Shown piece by piece: positions 1 to 8,195 of a DNA stretch of 64,000 nt. The stretch spans positions 1-64,000 of IMG/VR virus record IMGVR_UViG_3300043419_002186; one strand, given 5' to 3'. The translations under genes were made by a program, and so were the position numbers. How positions within the stretch are numbered: position 1 is the first letter of the stretch; each line of letters starts with the position of its first letter. Under the pieces are notes generated by a model, which was given only the letters and a program-made list of their open reading frames with translations, did no database searches and had not been told where the DNA came from. The DNA is from a virus.

Positions 1-318
1 CAGACCGTCGTCGCTGGCGATGTGCTCGGCAATCTGTCCGCGGGCGTGGCCGTCTACTACAACATCAGCTCGGCAGGGGTCGTCACGCTCGGTGCGAACC
101 CGCTGAAGACGCCCTATCAGGACGCCCTCGTCGGCGCCTTCGGGCAGCGGGCCGTCGTCTACAACAGCGGTGCGCACAACATCACCTTCCCGCACAGCGC
201 GACCTTCCGCCTCTCCGGGTCGGCCGACTGCGTGCTGGCGCCGACCGGCGTCCTCTCGATGGCGTACCTGCCGGGTGTCGGCTGGGTCGAAACGAGCCGT
301 ATCGCCGCCACCGGCTAG
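1..318 (+). CDS. Virion fibre/spike-type protein, 3' fragment (5' end outside window)
   Basis: The reading frame is open from base 1 and the stop is at 316-318, so only the last 105 residues are present. The visible part is rich in Gly, Ala, Val and Thr. Its GDVLGNLSAGVAVYYN-type stretch resembles the beta-rich modules of the fibre-like proteins at 4091 and 5276. A GTG at base 22 could be read as a start, but the frame continues upstream, so a truncated gene is more likely. It leads the late operon seen here. The exact role (fibre, spike or decoration) is inferred from composition and neighbours. Confidence 0.6.
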   Translation, partial: QTVVAGDVLGNLSAGVAVYYNISSAGVVTLGANPLKTPYQDALVGAFGQRAVVYNSGAHNITFPHSATFRLSGSADCVLAPTGVLSMAYLPGVGWVETSRIAATG

Positions 319-334
319 TCCTCGGAGCTGAGCC

Positions 335-670
335 ATGGCCGACAACCCGTCCGACAGCATCACAGCCGTCCTCGACCCAGCACTCCGTCGCCCCTTCGCC
401 CTGTTCGTGGCCGTGGTCGCGTCCGTCACTCTTGTCATCGTCGGCCTCTCGAAGGCCGAGGACTTCGTGGACGGGCGCGTCGAGATGAAGCTCACCGCGC
501 AGCGCGAGAAGGCCGAGGAACAGGCCATCAAGCTCCAGCGAATGGAGGAGCAGTTCGCGGCCATGCGAGACACCCTCGCGGAGATTCGCGCCGACGTTCG
601 AGTGCTGCGCTCGCGCGTCGAGCGCGAATCACCAGCAGCGAAGAGTGAATCGATTCGGAGGGACCCTTGA
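335..670 (+). CDS. Small membrane protein with coiled-coil tail
   Basis: 111 residues. A hydrophobic segment (about residues 20-40, FALFVAVVASVTLVIVG) is followed by a charged heptad-like helix (about 45-100) rich in Glu, Arg, Gln and Lys, typical of a coiled coil. The start has a GGAG 10 bases upstream. The 3' end carries a GAATCGATTC palindrome (647-656) read as ESIR, and the stop overlaps the TTG start of the next gene. It could be a virion membrane protein or a holin/spanin-type accessory; no family is recognised. Confidence 0.7.
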   Translation: MADNPSDSITAVLDPALRRPFALFVAVVASVTLVIVGLSKAEDFVDGRVEMKLTAQREKAEEQAIKLQRMEEQFAAMRDTLAEIRADVRVLRSRVERESPAAKSESIRRDP

Positions 671-1083
671 GGAAGAAGCTCGCGTGCCCTGCGGTGCAGT
701 CGAAGTTCCGTCGTCAGGTCAACATGACCTCCGACGAGATTCGGCGTTGGGCTGCGGACCCGCGGGCGAAGTGCGCCTCGTTCAAGGAGACGGTCCAGCG
801 GCTCACGCAGCCTCAGATGTGGAAGGGCAAGATGCGTCCCTCCCTTGCCACGCTGCGGGCAAAGCGCCCTGATGCTTGGACCGAGACCGACTGTGAGTAC
901 GCGGTTCGCGTGAACAGCTTCAACTCCCGCATGCAGGGCATGGTGGACAAGTGGGGGTGCAAACCCCGAGCGTTGCTGTCTTTGAGAAACTGGGGTAGGA
1001 TGCCTCCGAAGTGCAGCATGGAGGTTCTCGATGCCTTGGGAAAAGACTGTCGTCGGCGTAGGCGAAAGGTTCGCAGAGCTTGA
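667..1083 (+). CDS. Conserved hypothetical protein, probably with an altered 3' end
   Basis: 138 residues from a TTG start. The start is supported by GGAGG six bases upstream, directly after a palindrome copy, and by overlap with the previous stop. The body (to about residue 115) is a compact Trp/Arg/Lys-rich domain with four Cys (7, 35, 77, 98). The last ~22 residues are Arg-rich and overlap the start of the HNH gene at 1031 in another frame. This suggests the original stop was lost or displaced when the endonuclease gene arrived. Family not recognised. Confidence 0.6.
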   Translation: MRKKLACPAVQSKFRRQVNMTSDEIRRWAADPRAKCASFKETVQRLTQPQMWKGKMRPSLATLRAKRPDAWTETDCEYAVRVNSFNSRMQGMVDKWGCKPRALLSLRNWGRMPPKCSMEVLDALGKDCRRRRRKVRRA

Positions 1084-1726
1084 AGCGGTGGAAGAGGCCG
1101 CGAAAAAAGGGAAGCACCGCTACATGCGATGCCGTTGTTCCTGCGGGCAGGAAAAGGTCGTGAAGCTCTCTCACCTTCGGGATGGTCGAATCCGAAGCTG
1201 TGGTCATCTTCGCGAGGCTGCAAGAGGCGAAGGACAGCCTGAAGCTGTTCCCGGCGCCACGTGGATTCCCGTCACTGGCAACAACTGGATGCTGGTGGAT
1301 GAGCTGGATGCCCCGTTGTTCGCGGAGCACAAGCTCCAAATGAATGCAGGGTACGCCTACTTTCATGTGCGTGATGGGCGCTGGCAATACCGCGCTGTTC
1401 CCGCGCATCGGCTGATTCTTGGGGTGGCTGACAGGCCAAAATCGGAAGTCGAAGTGGACCATGCCAACGGGAATCGACTCGACAACCGACGGGAGAACTT
1501 GAGGCTCTGCACGCGCGGAGAGAACGCGAAGAACATCCGTGGCCGTGCGCTTTCGGGGTTCAAGGGGGTCACCGTGGTGAAGGGTCAATGGAAGGCCGTC
1601 ATCCAAGCCGACCGGGTGATTCATCGTCTCGGGAGCTTCGACACCGCCGAAGAGGCGGCACAGGCCTACGATGATGCCGCCCAGCGTCTGCATGGCGAGT
1701 TCGCCCGATTGAACTTTCCGGGGTAA
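1031..1726 (+). CDS. HNH homing endonuclease with AP2 domain
   Basis: 231 residues. A Cys-rich N-terminal part (Cys34, 36, 38 and 57) resembles the zinc-binding module often found on these enzymes. An HNH core (about 124-165) has His126 and the [15 protein letters not shown] motif with His144. An AP2 DNA-binding domain (about 174-231) has [20 protein letters not shown] and a closing RLNF. Enzymes of this type are selfish elements that cut DNA near their own insertion site. It overlaps the 3' end of the previous gene and looks more A/T-rich than its neighbours, consistent with recent entry. It has a paralogue at 18956. Confidence 0.9.
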   Translation: MPWEKTVVGVGERFAELEAVEEAAKKGKHRYMRCRCSCGQEKVVKLSHLRDGRIRSCGHLREAARGEGQPEAVPGATWIPVTGNNWMLVDELDAPLFAEHKLQMNAGYAYFHVRDGRWQYRAVPAHRLILGVADRPKSEVEVDHANGNRLDNRRENLRLCTRGENAKNIRGRALSGFKGVTVVKGQWKAVIQADRVIHRLGSFDTAEEAAQAYDDAAQRLHGEFARLNFPG

Positions 1727-1769
1727 GCTCGGGCACCGAACTGCCGCCCCAAGAAGAACAGGTAACGAC

Positions 1770-2384
1770 ATGGCCAACTTTGCAAACCTCGCAGAGCTGA
1801 AGTCTGCACAGCAGGCCGTCGCGGACGCCTCTGTCCGCATCGGTCAGCAGATGGTGGACGCGGACGCGGCATACTCGAAGCCTTGGTTTGGTCCCGGCCG
1901 TGACATGTACCTCGCTGCTCAGAACATGAAGCAGACGCTGCAGTCGTGGATGGAAACGGCGCGCGAGTTCGTGACGAAGGGGACCATCAGCGGCAGCACA
2001 GCCACGAAGGAACAGGCCGCGAACCTGCTCAAGAAGGGTGCAAAGTTCGTGAACGATTATGCGGACGCGCTCAAGTCCTCGATGCAGTACGCCCCATCGG
2101 CCATTGCTGGCCGTGCGCTGGGCAACGTCGCGGGACGGCTCTTCGGCATCGGCAACGACATGTTCGACGCTGCCGAATCGATTCTGAAGGCGAGCGCAAA
2201 CACGCTGAAGTGGCTCCCTTGGCTCATCCTCGGCGCCGTTGTCATCCCCTTCGGCATCAAGGTCTACCTCGCGAAGAAGCGCGGTGGCACTGACGCTGCC
2301 CTCGAAGCCGCGGGCAGCGGCATCTCCGCTGGTCGGGAGCGCGCAGTCTCCGCGGCCAAGCGCGTCTTCAGCAGGAGCCGCTGA
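1770..2384 (+). CDS. Putative virion membrane protein
   Basis: 204 residues. Most of the protein is amphipathic helix. A single strong membrane segment lies near residues 150-168 (WLPWLILGAVVIPFGIKVYLA), followed by a basic tail ending RVFSRSR. The same plan (soluble N-terminal part, one late membrane helix, short basic C-terminus) recurs in the next genes at 2384 and 3572 and in the 24-28 kb cluster. A palindrome copy at 2175-2184 is read as ESIL. The stop overlaps the next start (TGATG). Role inferred from the pattern and operon; no family recognised. Confidence 0.7.
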   Translation: MANFANLAELKSAQQAVADASVRIGQQMVDADAAYSKPWFGPGRDMYLAAQNMKQTLQSWMETAREFVTKGTISGSTATKEQAANLLKKGAKFVNDYADALKSSMQYAPSAIAGRALGNVAGRLFGIGNDMFDAAESILKASANTLKWLPWLILGAVVIPFGIKVYLAKKRGGTDAALEAAGSGISAGRERAVSAAKRVFSRSR

Positions 2385-2875
2385 TGCCCATCATCAACTC
2401 GTCTCTCGGCTTCCTCGGCGTTGGCACCTCGAAAGAGGACGCGACTGCTGCCGCTGGCGCTGCCATCGAGATGTGGACACTGGCCAAGGTCAAGTTCGAC
2501 GGCGTGAAGGTCTACTGCGAGAGTGGCTATGGCGCGTTCCTCGACGCTCAGCTCAAGAAGGCGCAGGACCTGCTCGTCAAGGTGCAGAAGTCCACGAAGG
2601 GCGTCACCTTCTTCGGCCCACTGGCAGAGGATGCGGCCAACAGCCTCGCCATCGCCAAGGCCGTTGTCGAACAGTTCAAGCAGGTGAGCGATGCGGTCCT
2701 CGCGGGCCGCCCCCCGATGCGCGGCTCCGTGAAGGTGCCTGTCATCGGAGGCGAGGGCGCTTTCGTCCTCGGGCCCGGTGCCGCCATCGCGGTCGCGCTC
2801 GTTGGTGGCGCGCTCATCCTCTTCGCCACCTACAAGGGCGCACGCGCTGTGAAGGCGCGCTTCCGTTCCCGGTGA
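2384..2875 (+). CDS. Putative virion membrane protein
   Basis: 163 residues, translationally coupled to the previous gene by TGATG. The helical N-terminal region is followed by one membrane segment (about residues 130-152, AAIAVALVGGALILFATYKG) and a very basic tail (ARAVKARFRSR). The tail resembles those of the proteins at 1770 and 3572, so the three look like a functional set, perhaps inserted with the basic end facing the DNA or cytoplasm. No enzymatic motif is visible. Confidence 0.7.
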   Translation: MPIINSSLGFLGVGTSKEDATAAAGAAIEMWTLAKVKFDGVKVYCESGYGAFLDAQLKKAQDLLVKVQKSTKGVTFFGPLAEDAANSLAIAKAVVEQFKQVSDAVLAGRPPMRGSVKVPVIGGEGAFVLGPGAAIAVALVGGALILFATYKGARAVKARFRSR

Positions 2876-2878
2876 CCG

Positions 2879-3193
2879 ATGGCACTGACCGCACGACAGA
2901 ATCTCCTCGCTCGCACTTACCTCGCCATTGCCGCGAAGCTCGGCGCATGGTCGAAGGACAAGGGCACCGAGGGTGCCCACTACATCGAGGCCTCGCTCAA
3001 CGGAGCGAAGGACAAGGGTGCTGTCTGCCAGAACTGCGTCTTCTGGAAGGCTCCCAACAAGTGCGCCATCGTCCGCGGGTCCATTGAGCCGCTGGGCATC
3101 TGCAAGCTCAACGTCATCGACCCTGACCGCATGCGGGGCCCTGTGCAGGTGACGCTGCGGGGCCACGGCCGCGTCTCGGGCTCCATCGGGTAG
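2879..3193 (+). CDS. Small four-cysteine protein, HiPIP-like Cys pattern
   Basis: 104 residues. The central part has C-x2-C-x8-C-x12-C with aromatic and glycine positions (CQNCVFWKAPNKC ... PLGICKL). This is reminiscent of small iron-sulfur (high-potential) proteins found in some phage genomes. A structural zinc site is an equally plausible reading. The N-terminal half is a charged helix; the C-terminus is Gly/Arg-rich. It starts three bases after the previous stop and closes the first cluster of small membrane-protein genes. Confidence 0.55.
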   Translation: MALTARQNLLARTYLAIAAKLGAWSKDKGTEGAHYIEASLNGAKDKGAVCQNCVFWKAPNKCAIVRGSIEPLGICKLNVIDPDRMRGPVQVTLRGHGRVSGSIG

Positions 3194-3245
3194 TCGGGTC
3201 CGCTTCCCCGGTGTAAGCTGCTGCCGAATCGATTCGGGAGAGCGC

Positions 3246-3572
3246 ATGCCCAAGAAGAAGCTGAAGGCCCTCAAGAAGCCTGTGGGAAAGCTGGGAAAGA
3301 CGAAGGCCGTGGCCTTCGGCTTCGGTCCCGAAGAGCACAAGAAGCGCGAGTCGTCCTTCATCAACGACGCTCGCCGCTTCCTTCGTGACGTAGAAGACGA
3401 AGCGGACGCGGGCAACTGCGCCACCGCGTTCTCACGCCTCATTGACGGCGTCAGCTACGCTGGCATGGCAGAGGCCGAGGCGCAGTCCGCGGGCGCGGAC
3501 GCGGCTCCCATCGCCTCTCTCGCTGCCTCTGCCGTGAAGTACTTCCGCAAGACGTGCAAGGTGGGCGGCTGA
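3246..3572 (+). CDS. Hypothetical protein with Lys-rich N-terminus
   Basis: 108 residues. The first 20 residues are strongly basic (MPKKKLKALKKPVGKLGKTK); the rest is helical with two Cys near 58 and 105. The gene begins a short operon. A palindrome (3226-3235) runs straight into the GGGAG ribosome site, and a TGTAAGCT string lies just upstream as a possible -10 region. It is coupled to the next gene by TGATG. No family recognised. Confidence 0.6.
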   Translation: MPKKKLKALKKPVGKLGKTKAVAFGFGPEEHKKRESSFINDARRFLRDVEDEADAGNCATAFSRLIDGVSYAGMAEAEAQSAGADAAPIASLAASAVKYFRKTCKVGG

Positions 3573-4024
3573 TGCAGGTCATCCACACACGCTCCCGCAC
3601 CACGCTGGGCGGGCTGGGAGGCGTCGTCGAGGACTTCCTCGCCACGCCGCTCGGGCAGCAGGTGAAGGCCAAGGTCCTCGCGGAAGCGCAGGGCTACGTC
3701 ACCGACAACATCAAGAGCGTCCAGTTCCTCACGACCTTCAGCAAGCCCATCGTCTACACGGGCGCGGACATCGTGAAGGTCGTCGCTGGCGCTGGGAAGC
3801 CCTCTCCCTCGGGCGGTGACAAGGGGCTCGTCAGCAAGCTCAAGCCCACGGTCATCATCGACCTGAAGAGCGGTCGCCGCGTTATCGCGCCCTATGGCGA
3901 GGCGAACCCGAAGGACTACAACCGCAACGTCCTGCTGGTCGTTGGCGGCGTCCTTGGCGTCCTTGGCCTCTACGCGGCTGGCTCCTACTACCTCGGCTAC
4001 AAGAAGGGTCAGCGTTCTCGGTAG
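3572..4024 (+). CDS. Putative virion membrane protein
   Basis: 150 residues; the TGATG overlap at 3570-3574 picks this start over an ATG 18 bases upstream. A mixed N-terminal domain is followed by one membrane segment near the C-terminus (about residues 119-142, VLLVVGGVLGVLGLYAAGSYYL) and the basic tail GYKKGQRSR. Same layout as the proteins at 1770 and 2384. It is followed by a palindrome-containing gap that leads into the fibre genes. Confidence 0.7.
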   Translation: MQVIHTRSRTTLGGLGGVVEDFLATPLGQQVKAKVLAEAQGYVTDNIKSVQFLTTFSKPIVYTGADIVKVVAGAGKPSPSGGDKGLVSKLKPTVIIDLKSGRRVIAPYGEANPKDYNRNVLLVVGGVLGVLGLYAAGSYYLGYKKGQRSR

Positions 4025-4090
4025 CTGGTCGCCTCACATCCACCGTGTTACGCTTCCCCCCGCGAATCGATTCACCCCGGAGCTTCCTCG

Positions 4091-4861
4091 ATGGCCGTCA
4101 CAGCGACACAGATTGACGGCAACAACGTCGCTCTCGCCTTCAATGGCAGTGCTTCCGCGAGCGTGTTCACGATGAACACGTCCACGGGTGCTGTGACGTC
4201 GGGCCTCCTGCCTGCCGAGTGGTGCCGAATCCTCTCCGCGAACGCGGCGAAGCTCATTGCGGTCACCACACTCGCGCAGCGGCAGACGGTGCAGTTCCTC
4301 GACCGTCTCATCTCGCTCGGGTCGCTCGACGGCACGACCATCACCACCACCGCTTCGTCGGGCTCGGGCACTGCCTCTCTCGTCGTCACGGTGAACGCGA
4401 ACACGACGGTCCTCGTTCAGCTTCCCCACTCCATCTTCGGCGCTGCGTCGCTCGGGCAGTCGGTTCCTGCGACGAGTGGCGGTGGCGGAAGCGGTGTCGT
4501 CCCCGGTGACCTCGGCCTCGTTCGCTTCACGGGCACCGTGGACGGTGCCGTGGGCCTCGGGAACCTCGTCGCCCTGAACACCTCGGGCATCCTCGTTCGT
4601 GCGGACAAGGCGAACGTCGCGTCGTTCCCCTGCATCGGTGCCTACGAGCTGGACTCGGCGCTCGCTCCCTGCGTGCGAACCGCAGGCGAGGTCGCTGTCA
4701 CTGGGGGGCCCTTCACCGTCGGCTCGACGCTCTACGTTGGCACCGCGGGCGCTGCGACTGCCACGGTCCCGAACACGTCGGGACAGATGCGTCAGCTCGT
4801 CGGCGTCACCTCGGCCAGTGGCAAGCTCTTCATCGCCATCGGCCTGATGGAGGTGATCTGA
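4091..4861 (+). CDS. Virion spike/fibre protein with shared N-terminal anchor module
   Basis: 256 residues in two parts. Residues 1-125 form a module also found at the start of the 702-residue protein at 11348 (shared pattern: NN-[IV]-A ... F-[ST]-[LM]-N ... LP-[AH]-[HS]-[SI]). A Gly-rich linker (SGGGGSG) then leads to a beta-rich C-terminal domain whose GLGNLVALNTSG pattern resembles that of the protein at 5276. I infer that the N-terminal module docks onto the virion and the C-terminal part is exposed. A palindrome lies at 4064-4073 in the leader, before a CGGAG ribosome site. Confidence 0.65.
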   Translation: MAVTATQIDGNNVALAFNGSASASVFTMNTSTGAVTSGLLPAEWCRILSANAAKLIAVTTLAQRQTVQFLDRLISLGSLDGTTITTTASSGSGTASLVVTVNANTTVLVQLPHSIFGAASLGQSVPATSGGGGSGVVPGDLGLVRFTGTVDGAVGLGNLVALNTSGILVRADKANVASFPCIGAYELDSALAPCVRTAGEVAVTGGPFTVGSTLYVGTAGAATATVPNTSGQMRQLVGVTSASGKLFIAIGLMEVI

Positions 4862-5271
4862 TGGGCAAGCTCCCGAAGCTGAAGCATCCGCCACTCCCGC
4901 CTCCTCCGCGCCTTCGCGTGGCAGCTCCTCCTGTCGTTGCGCCTCCCGCGAAAGAGACTCTGCGCGTCAGCGCAGAGGACCTGTGGGCCCTTGAAAAGGC
5001 GATGCTCATTGCCGAGAAGGCTGAGGTCGAGAAGAGCTACGCGCTCGCGAAGCGTGCTCTTCTTCTCGTTCAGCTCGACATCGGCGGCAAAATCACCGCT
5101 GCCGAGCGAGAAGCTGCCGCTGCAGAGAAGCTCATCGCGAAGCAGCGTGAAGAGTACCAATCCCGCATCGAATCGATTCGGGTCAAGCTGGGGATCACAG
5201 GGGCGTTCGAGTTCGACTCCGAGTCCGGGGTCATAACCGCCGGAACCACCCCGGCACCGCAGAAGGAGTAG
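4861..5271 (+). CDS. Pro-rich/coiled-coil hypothetical protein
   Basis: 136 residues coupled to the upstream gene by TGATG. A proline-rich N-terminus (LPPPPRLRVAAPPVVAPP) is followed by a long charged helix (about 40-100) likely to form a coiled coil. The Asp/Glu/Gly tail contains FEFDSESGVI. A palindrome copy (5170-5179) is read as ESIR within the helix. Its place between two fibre-type genes suggests a connector or chaperone role; this is a guess from position. Confidence 0.6.
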   Translation: MGKLPKLKHPPLPPPPRLRVAAPPVVAPPAKETLRVSAEDLWALEKAMLIAEKAEVEKSYALAKRALLLVQLDIGGKITAAEREAAAAEKLIAKQREEYQSRIESIRVKLGITGAFEFDSESGVITAGTTPAPQKE

Positions 5272-5275
5272 TACC

Positions 5276-5908
5276 ATGGCAGTCTTGAAGTCGGAGTTCT
5301 CGCTCGGAAACGGTCGTCTGAAGGGGGTCTCGGCCCTCCAGTACGACGACGCTGGCAGCGGCAAGCTCTCCGCGTCCGTCCTCCTCTCCCTCGGCTCGGC
5401 GGGCTTCTCGCTCGACAGCCAGACGCTGACCAACGTCGCCATCGGCGGCGCTGGCTACCTGTCGAACACCATCCTGCCCACCAAGGGCTACGTGGACGAG
5501 GCCGTCGCCTCGGTCACCCCGGGCATCCCGGGCGACGCCACCTTCATCGACTTCACCGTGGCCGACTCGTCGGGCTACGTCGTGGGCAACGTGGTCGCCA
5601 TCGCCACCTCGGGCGACCCGGTTGCCGCCGACAGCTCCAGCGAAGTGAACAGCAACGCCGTGGGCGTCGTCATCTCGAAGCCGAGCGCGACCGTCGTGCG
5701 CGTGCAGGTGGACGGTCAGGTCGTCCTCTCGACCTCGCTCGCCGCCTTCACCAACGGCGACATCGTCTGGGTCGCCTCGACCGCGGGCGCCGTGACCACC
5801 TACGCCTCCATCCCGTCGGGCGAGTACGCTGTGCAGGCCGGTATCGTCTCGGACGCCGCGGCGAACAAGATCGTCCTCCAGCCGCGCATCTTCGGCCAGA
5901 CGGCCTAG
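5276..5908 (+). CDS. Virion fibre/spike-type protein
   Basis: 210 residues, almost all beta-strand-like. The N-terminal half has a LPTKGYVDEAV motif common in phage fibre proteins. The C-terminal half (GYVVGNVVAIATSGDPVAADS...) resembles the end of the protein at 4091. It follows a GGAG site and an ATG at 5276. Secretion signals and membrane segments are absent, as expected for a virion surface protein assembled in the cytoplasm. Confidence 0.65.
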   Translation: MAVLKSEFSLGNGRLKGVSALQYDDAGSGKLSASVLLSLGSAGFSLDSQTLTNVAIGGAGYLSNTILPTKGYVDEAVASVTPGIPGDATFIDFTVADSSGYVVGNVVAIATSGDPVAADSSSEVNSNAVGVVISKPSATVVRVQVDGQVVLSTSLAAFTNGDIVWVASTAGAVTTYASIPSGEYAVQAGIVSDAAANKIVLQPRIFGQTA

Positions 5909-6009
5909 TTCGACGGGCCCACTGGGCCTGCGTTCGGCAACATCGCAGGGGCCGTCGTCTTGTCGGCGGCGGCCCCTTCGCTTTCAGATTCTTCGTGAGG
6001 TAGCGCGTC

Positions 6010-7896
6010 ATGGCCAAGCCCCTTCTGACTGGCGGAAACGGAAAGGCGAACGAGTTCGTCGGTACGGCGAACGGGCAGGTCGCGACGTGGAGCACTGCCG
6101 ATGGAGGCGAGTGGTTCCCCGGCTCCAGCGGCGGCTCGGGCGGCGGCGGCGCCATCTTCTACTTGAACAGCGCCACAGCGGCTGCGTCTCCGACGGGCAA
6201 CGTCCCCGGCGGCTCGGGAGGCGCGACGGCTTACTTCGCCCCCGCGCAGACCTCCGAGACGTTCACGGCGACGGCCCAGACGCGCCTCGCGCCTCCGACG
6301 GGCGAGCTTCCCTCCGACGGCTCTTGGGCCATCGTGCAGGGCTTCCTGAGCACCGACGCGCTCGGCCTGACCTCCATCCCTGCGGGTCTGTGGGACTTCA
6401 ACCTGTGGGCGAAGGCCTCGACGGGCGCAGGCGCGACGCAGACCCAGCTCCGCATCAAGGTCGGCGTCTACGACGGAACGAACGCTCCGACGATTCTCGC
6501 CACCTCCGGCGATGTCTACATCTACGACCCCACGGTCGCCGCGCAGTACGCCATCAGCGTCGTCATCGGGTCGAACACCATCAGTGCGACCGACCGTCTC
6601 TACATTGAGATTGACGCTCGCGCGTCGGCCAACAACCGCACCGCGACGTTCTACTTTGGCGGTGCAAATCCTTCGCACGTTCACACGACCATCATCGTCC
6701 CTGTGAACCTCGCGAGCGACGAGGTCACGGGCATCCTGCCGACCACGAAGGGCGGCTCGGGCGTGGGCACGGGCTCTTTGCCCGCCATCAACACCGTCTT
6801 CGCGGGCGCGGCCTCGGGCAGTGCGGACCTTCCGACCTTCCGCGCCCTCGTCGCTGGTGACATCCCAAGCCTGACGACCCTCTACCTGCCGAAGGCAGGC
6901 GGGACGATGGACGCCGGAAGCAAGCTCACCGTCGCTTCTTCGACGGCGACGAAGGCGGGCTTCTCGCTCAACCCCACCCTCGGGCTCGCTCCGTCTTCGC
7001 CGCAGGCAGGCGATATCTGGACGGTCAGCACGGGCGCTGTGTTCATCTCGACGGCGGGCGTGTCACAGCAGTTCATCACGTCCCAGCCTGTCACCAACAT
7101 CACTATTCAGCCCACCGCCTCGACAACGGCTCGTAGCTTCGCCATCAACGGCGGCGCGGCAAGCGGTACAGGCGCTCAGGGCGGCGCCGTCACCATCTCG
7201 GCGGGCACGGGTGGCCCCACCAGCGGAATCGGCGGAACCCTGCTGCTGACGGCGGGTGCTGGCACCGGCTCGGGCGCGAACGGCGCGCTCAACATCGGTA
7301 CGTCGAACACTGGCTCCATCTCGGTGGGTGCTGCGACCGTCGTCACGACGTTCAACGGCCGTGTCGTCACCCCTTCGCTCACGACCTCGGCCGCGGGCTT
7401 CAACATCACCCCGACTTCGGCCACGCCGACGACCCTGTCGAACGGCGACATGTGGACGACCGCGGCGAACCTGTTCGTCCGCATCAACGGTGCGACGCAG
7501 ACGCTCGCTTCCATCGATGCCGTCAATACGGCGGTCGCGGCCTCCAGCGGCGCGCCCTACGACGTTCCGTTCCAGTTCTCGGGCGCCCCGGACGTGTCTT
7601 CGACGGTCCTCTACTTCAAGGCTTCCCGCGCTTGGAACCTCGCTGCCACGGGTCACGTCGGCGGCGCTGCCACGGCTCCGACGGGCACCGCCGTGTCCTT
7701 CACCGTCTACAAGGGCGTCTTCGGTGTCGGAACGCCGACCTCACTCGGCACCATCACCTTCAACACCGACGGTTCGTTCAGCAGCAGCATCACGGCGACT
7801 TCCTTCGCCGTGAACGAGATTCTGAGCATCTACACGGCGGCAGCCAACAACGGACTCGTCACGCCGTTCGCGACCCTTCTCGGCACCATCGGCTAG
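6010..7896 (+). CDS. Large fibre protein
   Basis: 628 residues, Gly/Ala/Ser/Thr-rich. After an N-terminal domain with a Gly-rich linker there is a typical fibre string (NTVFAGAASG ... FRALVAGDIPSL) around residues 258-290, then repetitive strands. The last ~110 residues form a beta domain similar to the end of the 11348 protein, with ASSGAPYDVPFQFSG, a FTVYKG strand, GTITF and a [LY]-[SY]-I-Y/K ending. I read this as a shared receptor-binding or trimerisation head. The ribosome site is GAGG upstream of ATG 6010. Confidence 0.7.
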   Translation: MAKPLLTGGNGKANEFVGTANGQVATWSTADGGEWFPGSSGGSGGGGAIFYLNSATAAASPTGNVPGGSGGATAYFAPAQTSETFTATAQTRLAPPTGELPSDGSWAIVQGFLSTDALGLTSIPAGLWDFNLWAKASTGAGATQTQLRIKVGVYDGTNAPTILATSGDVYIYDPTVAAQYAISVVIGSNTISATDRLYIEIDARASANNRTATFYFGGANPSHVHTTIIVPVNLASDEVTGILPTTKGGSGVGTGSLPAINTVFAGAASGSADLPTFRALVAGDIPSLTTLYLPKAGGTMDAGSKLTVASSTATKAGFSLNPTLGLAPSSPQAGDIWTVSTGAVFISTAGVSQQFITSQPVTNITIQPTASTTARSFAINGGAASGTGAQGGAVTISAGTGGPTSGIGGTLLLTAGAGTGSGANGALNIGTSNTGSISVGAATVVTTFNGRVVTPSLTTSAAGFNITPTSATPTTLSNGDMWTTAANLFVRINGATQTLASIDAVNTAVAASSGAPYDVPFQFSGAPDVSSTVLYFKASRAWNLAATGHVGGAATAPTGTAVSFTVYKGVFGVGTPTSLGTITFNTDGSFSSSITATSFAVNEILSIYTAAANNGLVTPFATLLGTIG

Positions 7897-7917
7897 TCGA
7901 ATCGATTCGGAGGGCGA

Positions 7918-8184
7918 ATGGGCCTCACATGGGTACGTCGGATCGTCACGACACAGGCTGTCATCACGACACGGCAGTCGAGCTATGACGTGCTTGTCTT
8001 CGCGAGCCCGACGAACTGGACGCTGAACTCGTCGGCTTTCAGTTCGGCGGGCACGTACTCGCTCGCGACGTACAACTCGCTCACGGGCTTCTCGAATCTT
8101 TCGGTGACGCCGCCCGCAGGTTTCACGGCGTCGCAGCTCACGAACGACACCGTCAACAAGCGCATCACCGTCAGACTGTCCTAG
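7918..8184 (+). CDS. Small beta-rich protein paired with a giant beta-helix protein
   Basis: 88 residues. The palindrome at 7899-7908 continues into GGAGG and then the ATG. The C-terminal half (GTYSLATYNSLTGFSN ... RITVRLS) resembles the end of autotransporter-like passenger domains. The small protein at 13469, which also sits directly before a giant beta-helix gene, has a matching plan ending SLTVTLS. The two may be cap or assembly partners of the large proteins that follow them. Confidence 0.6.
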   Translation: MGLTWVRRIVTTQAVITTRQSSYDVLVFASPTNWTLNSSAFSSAGTYSLATYNSLTGFSNLSVTPPAGFTASQLTNDTVNKRITVRLS

Positions 8185-8195
8185 TGGAGTGACCG

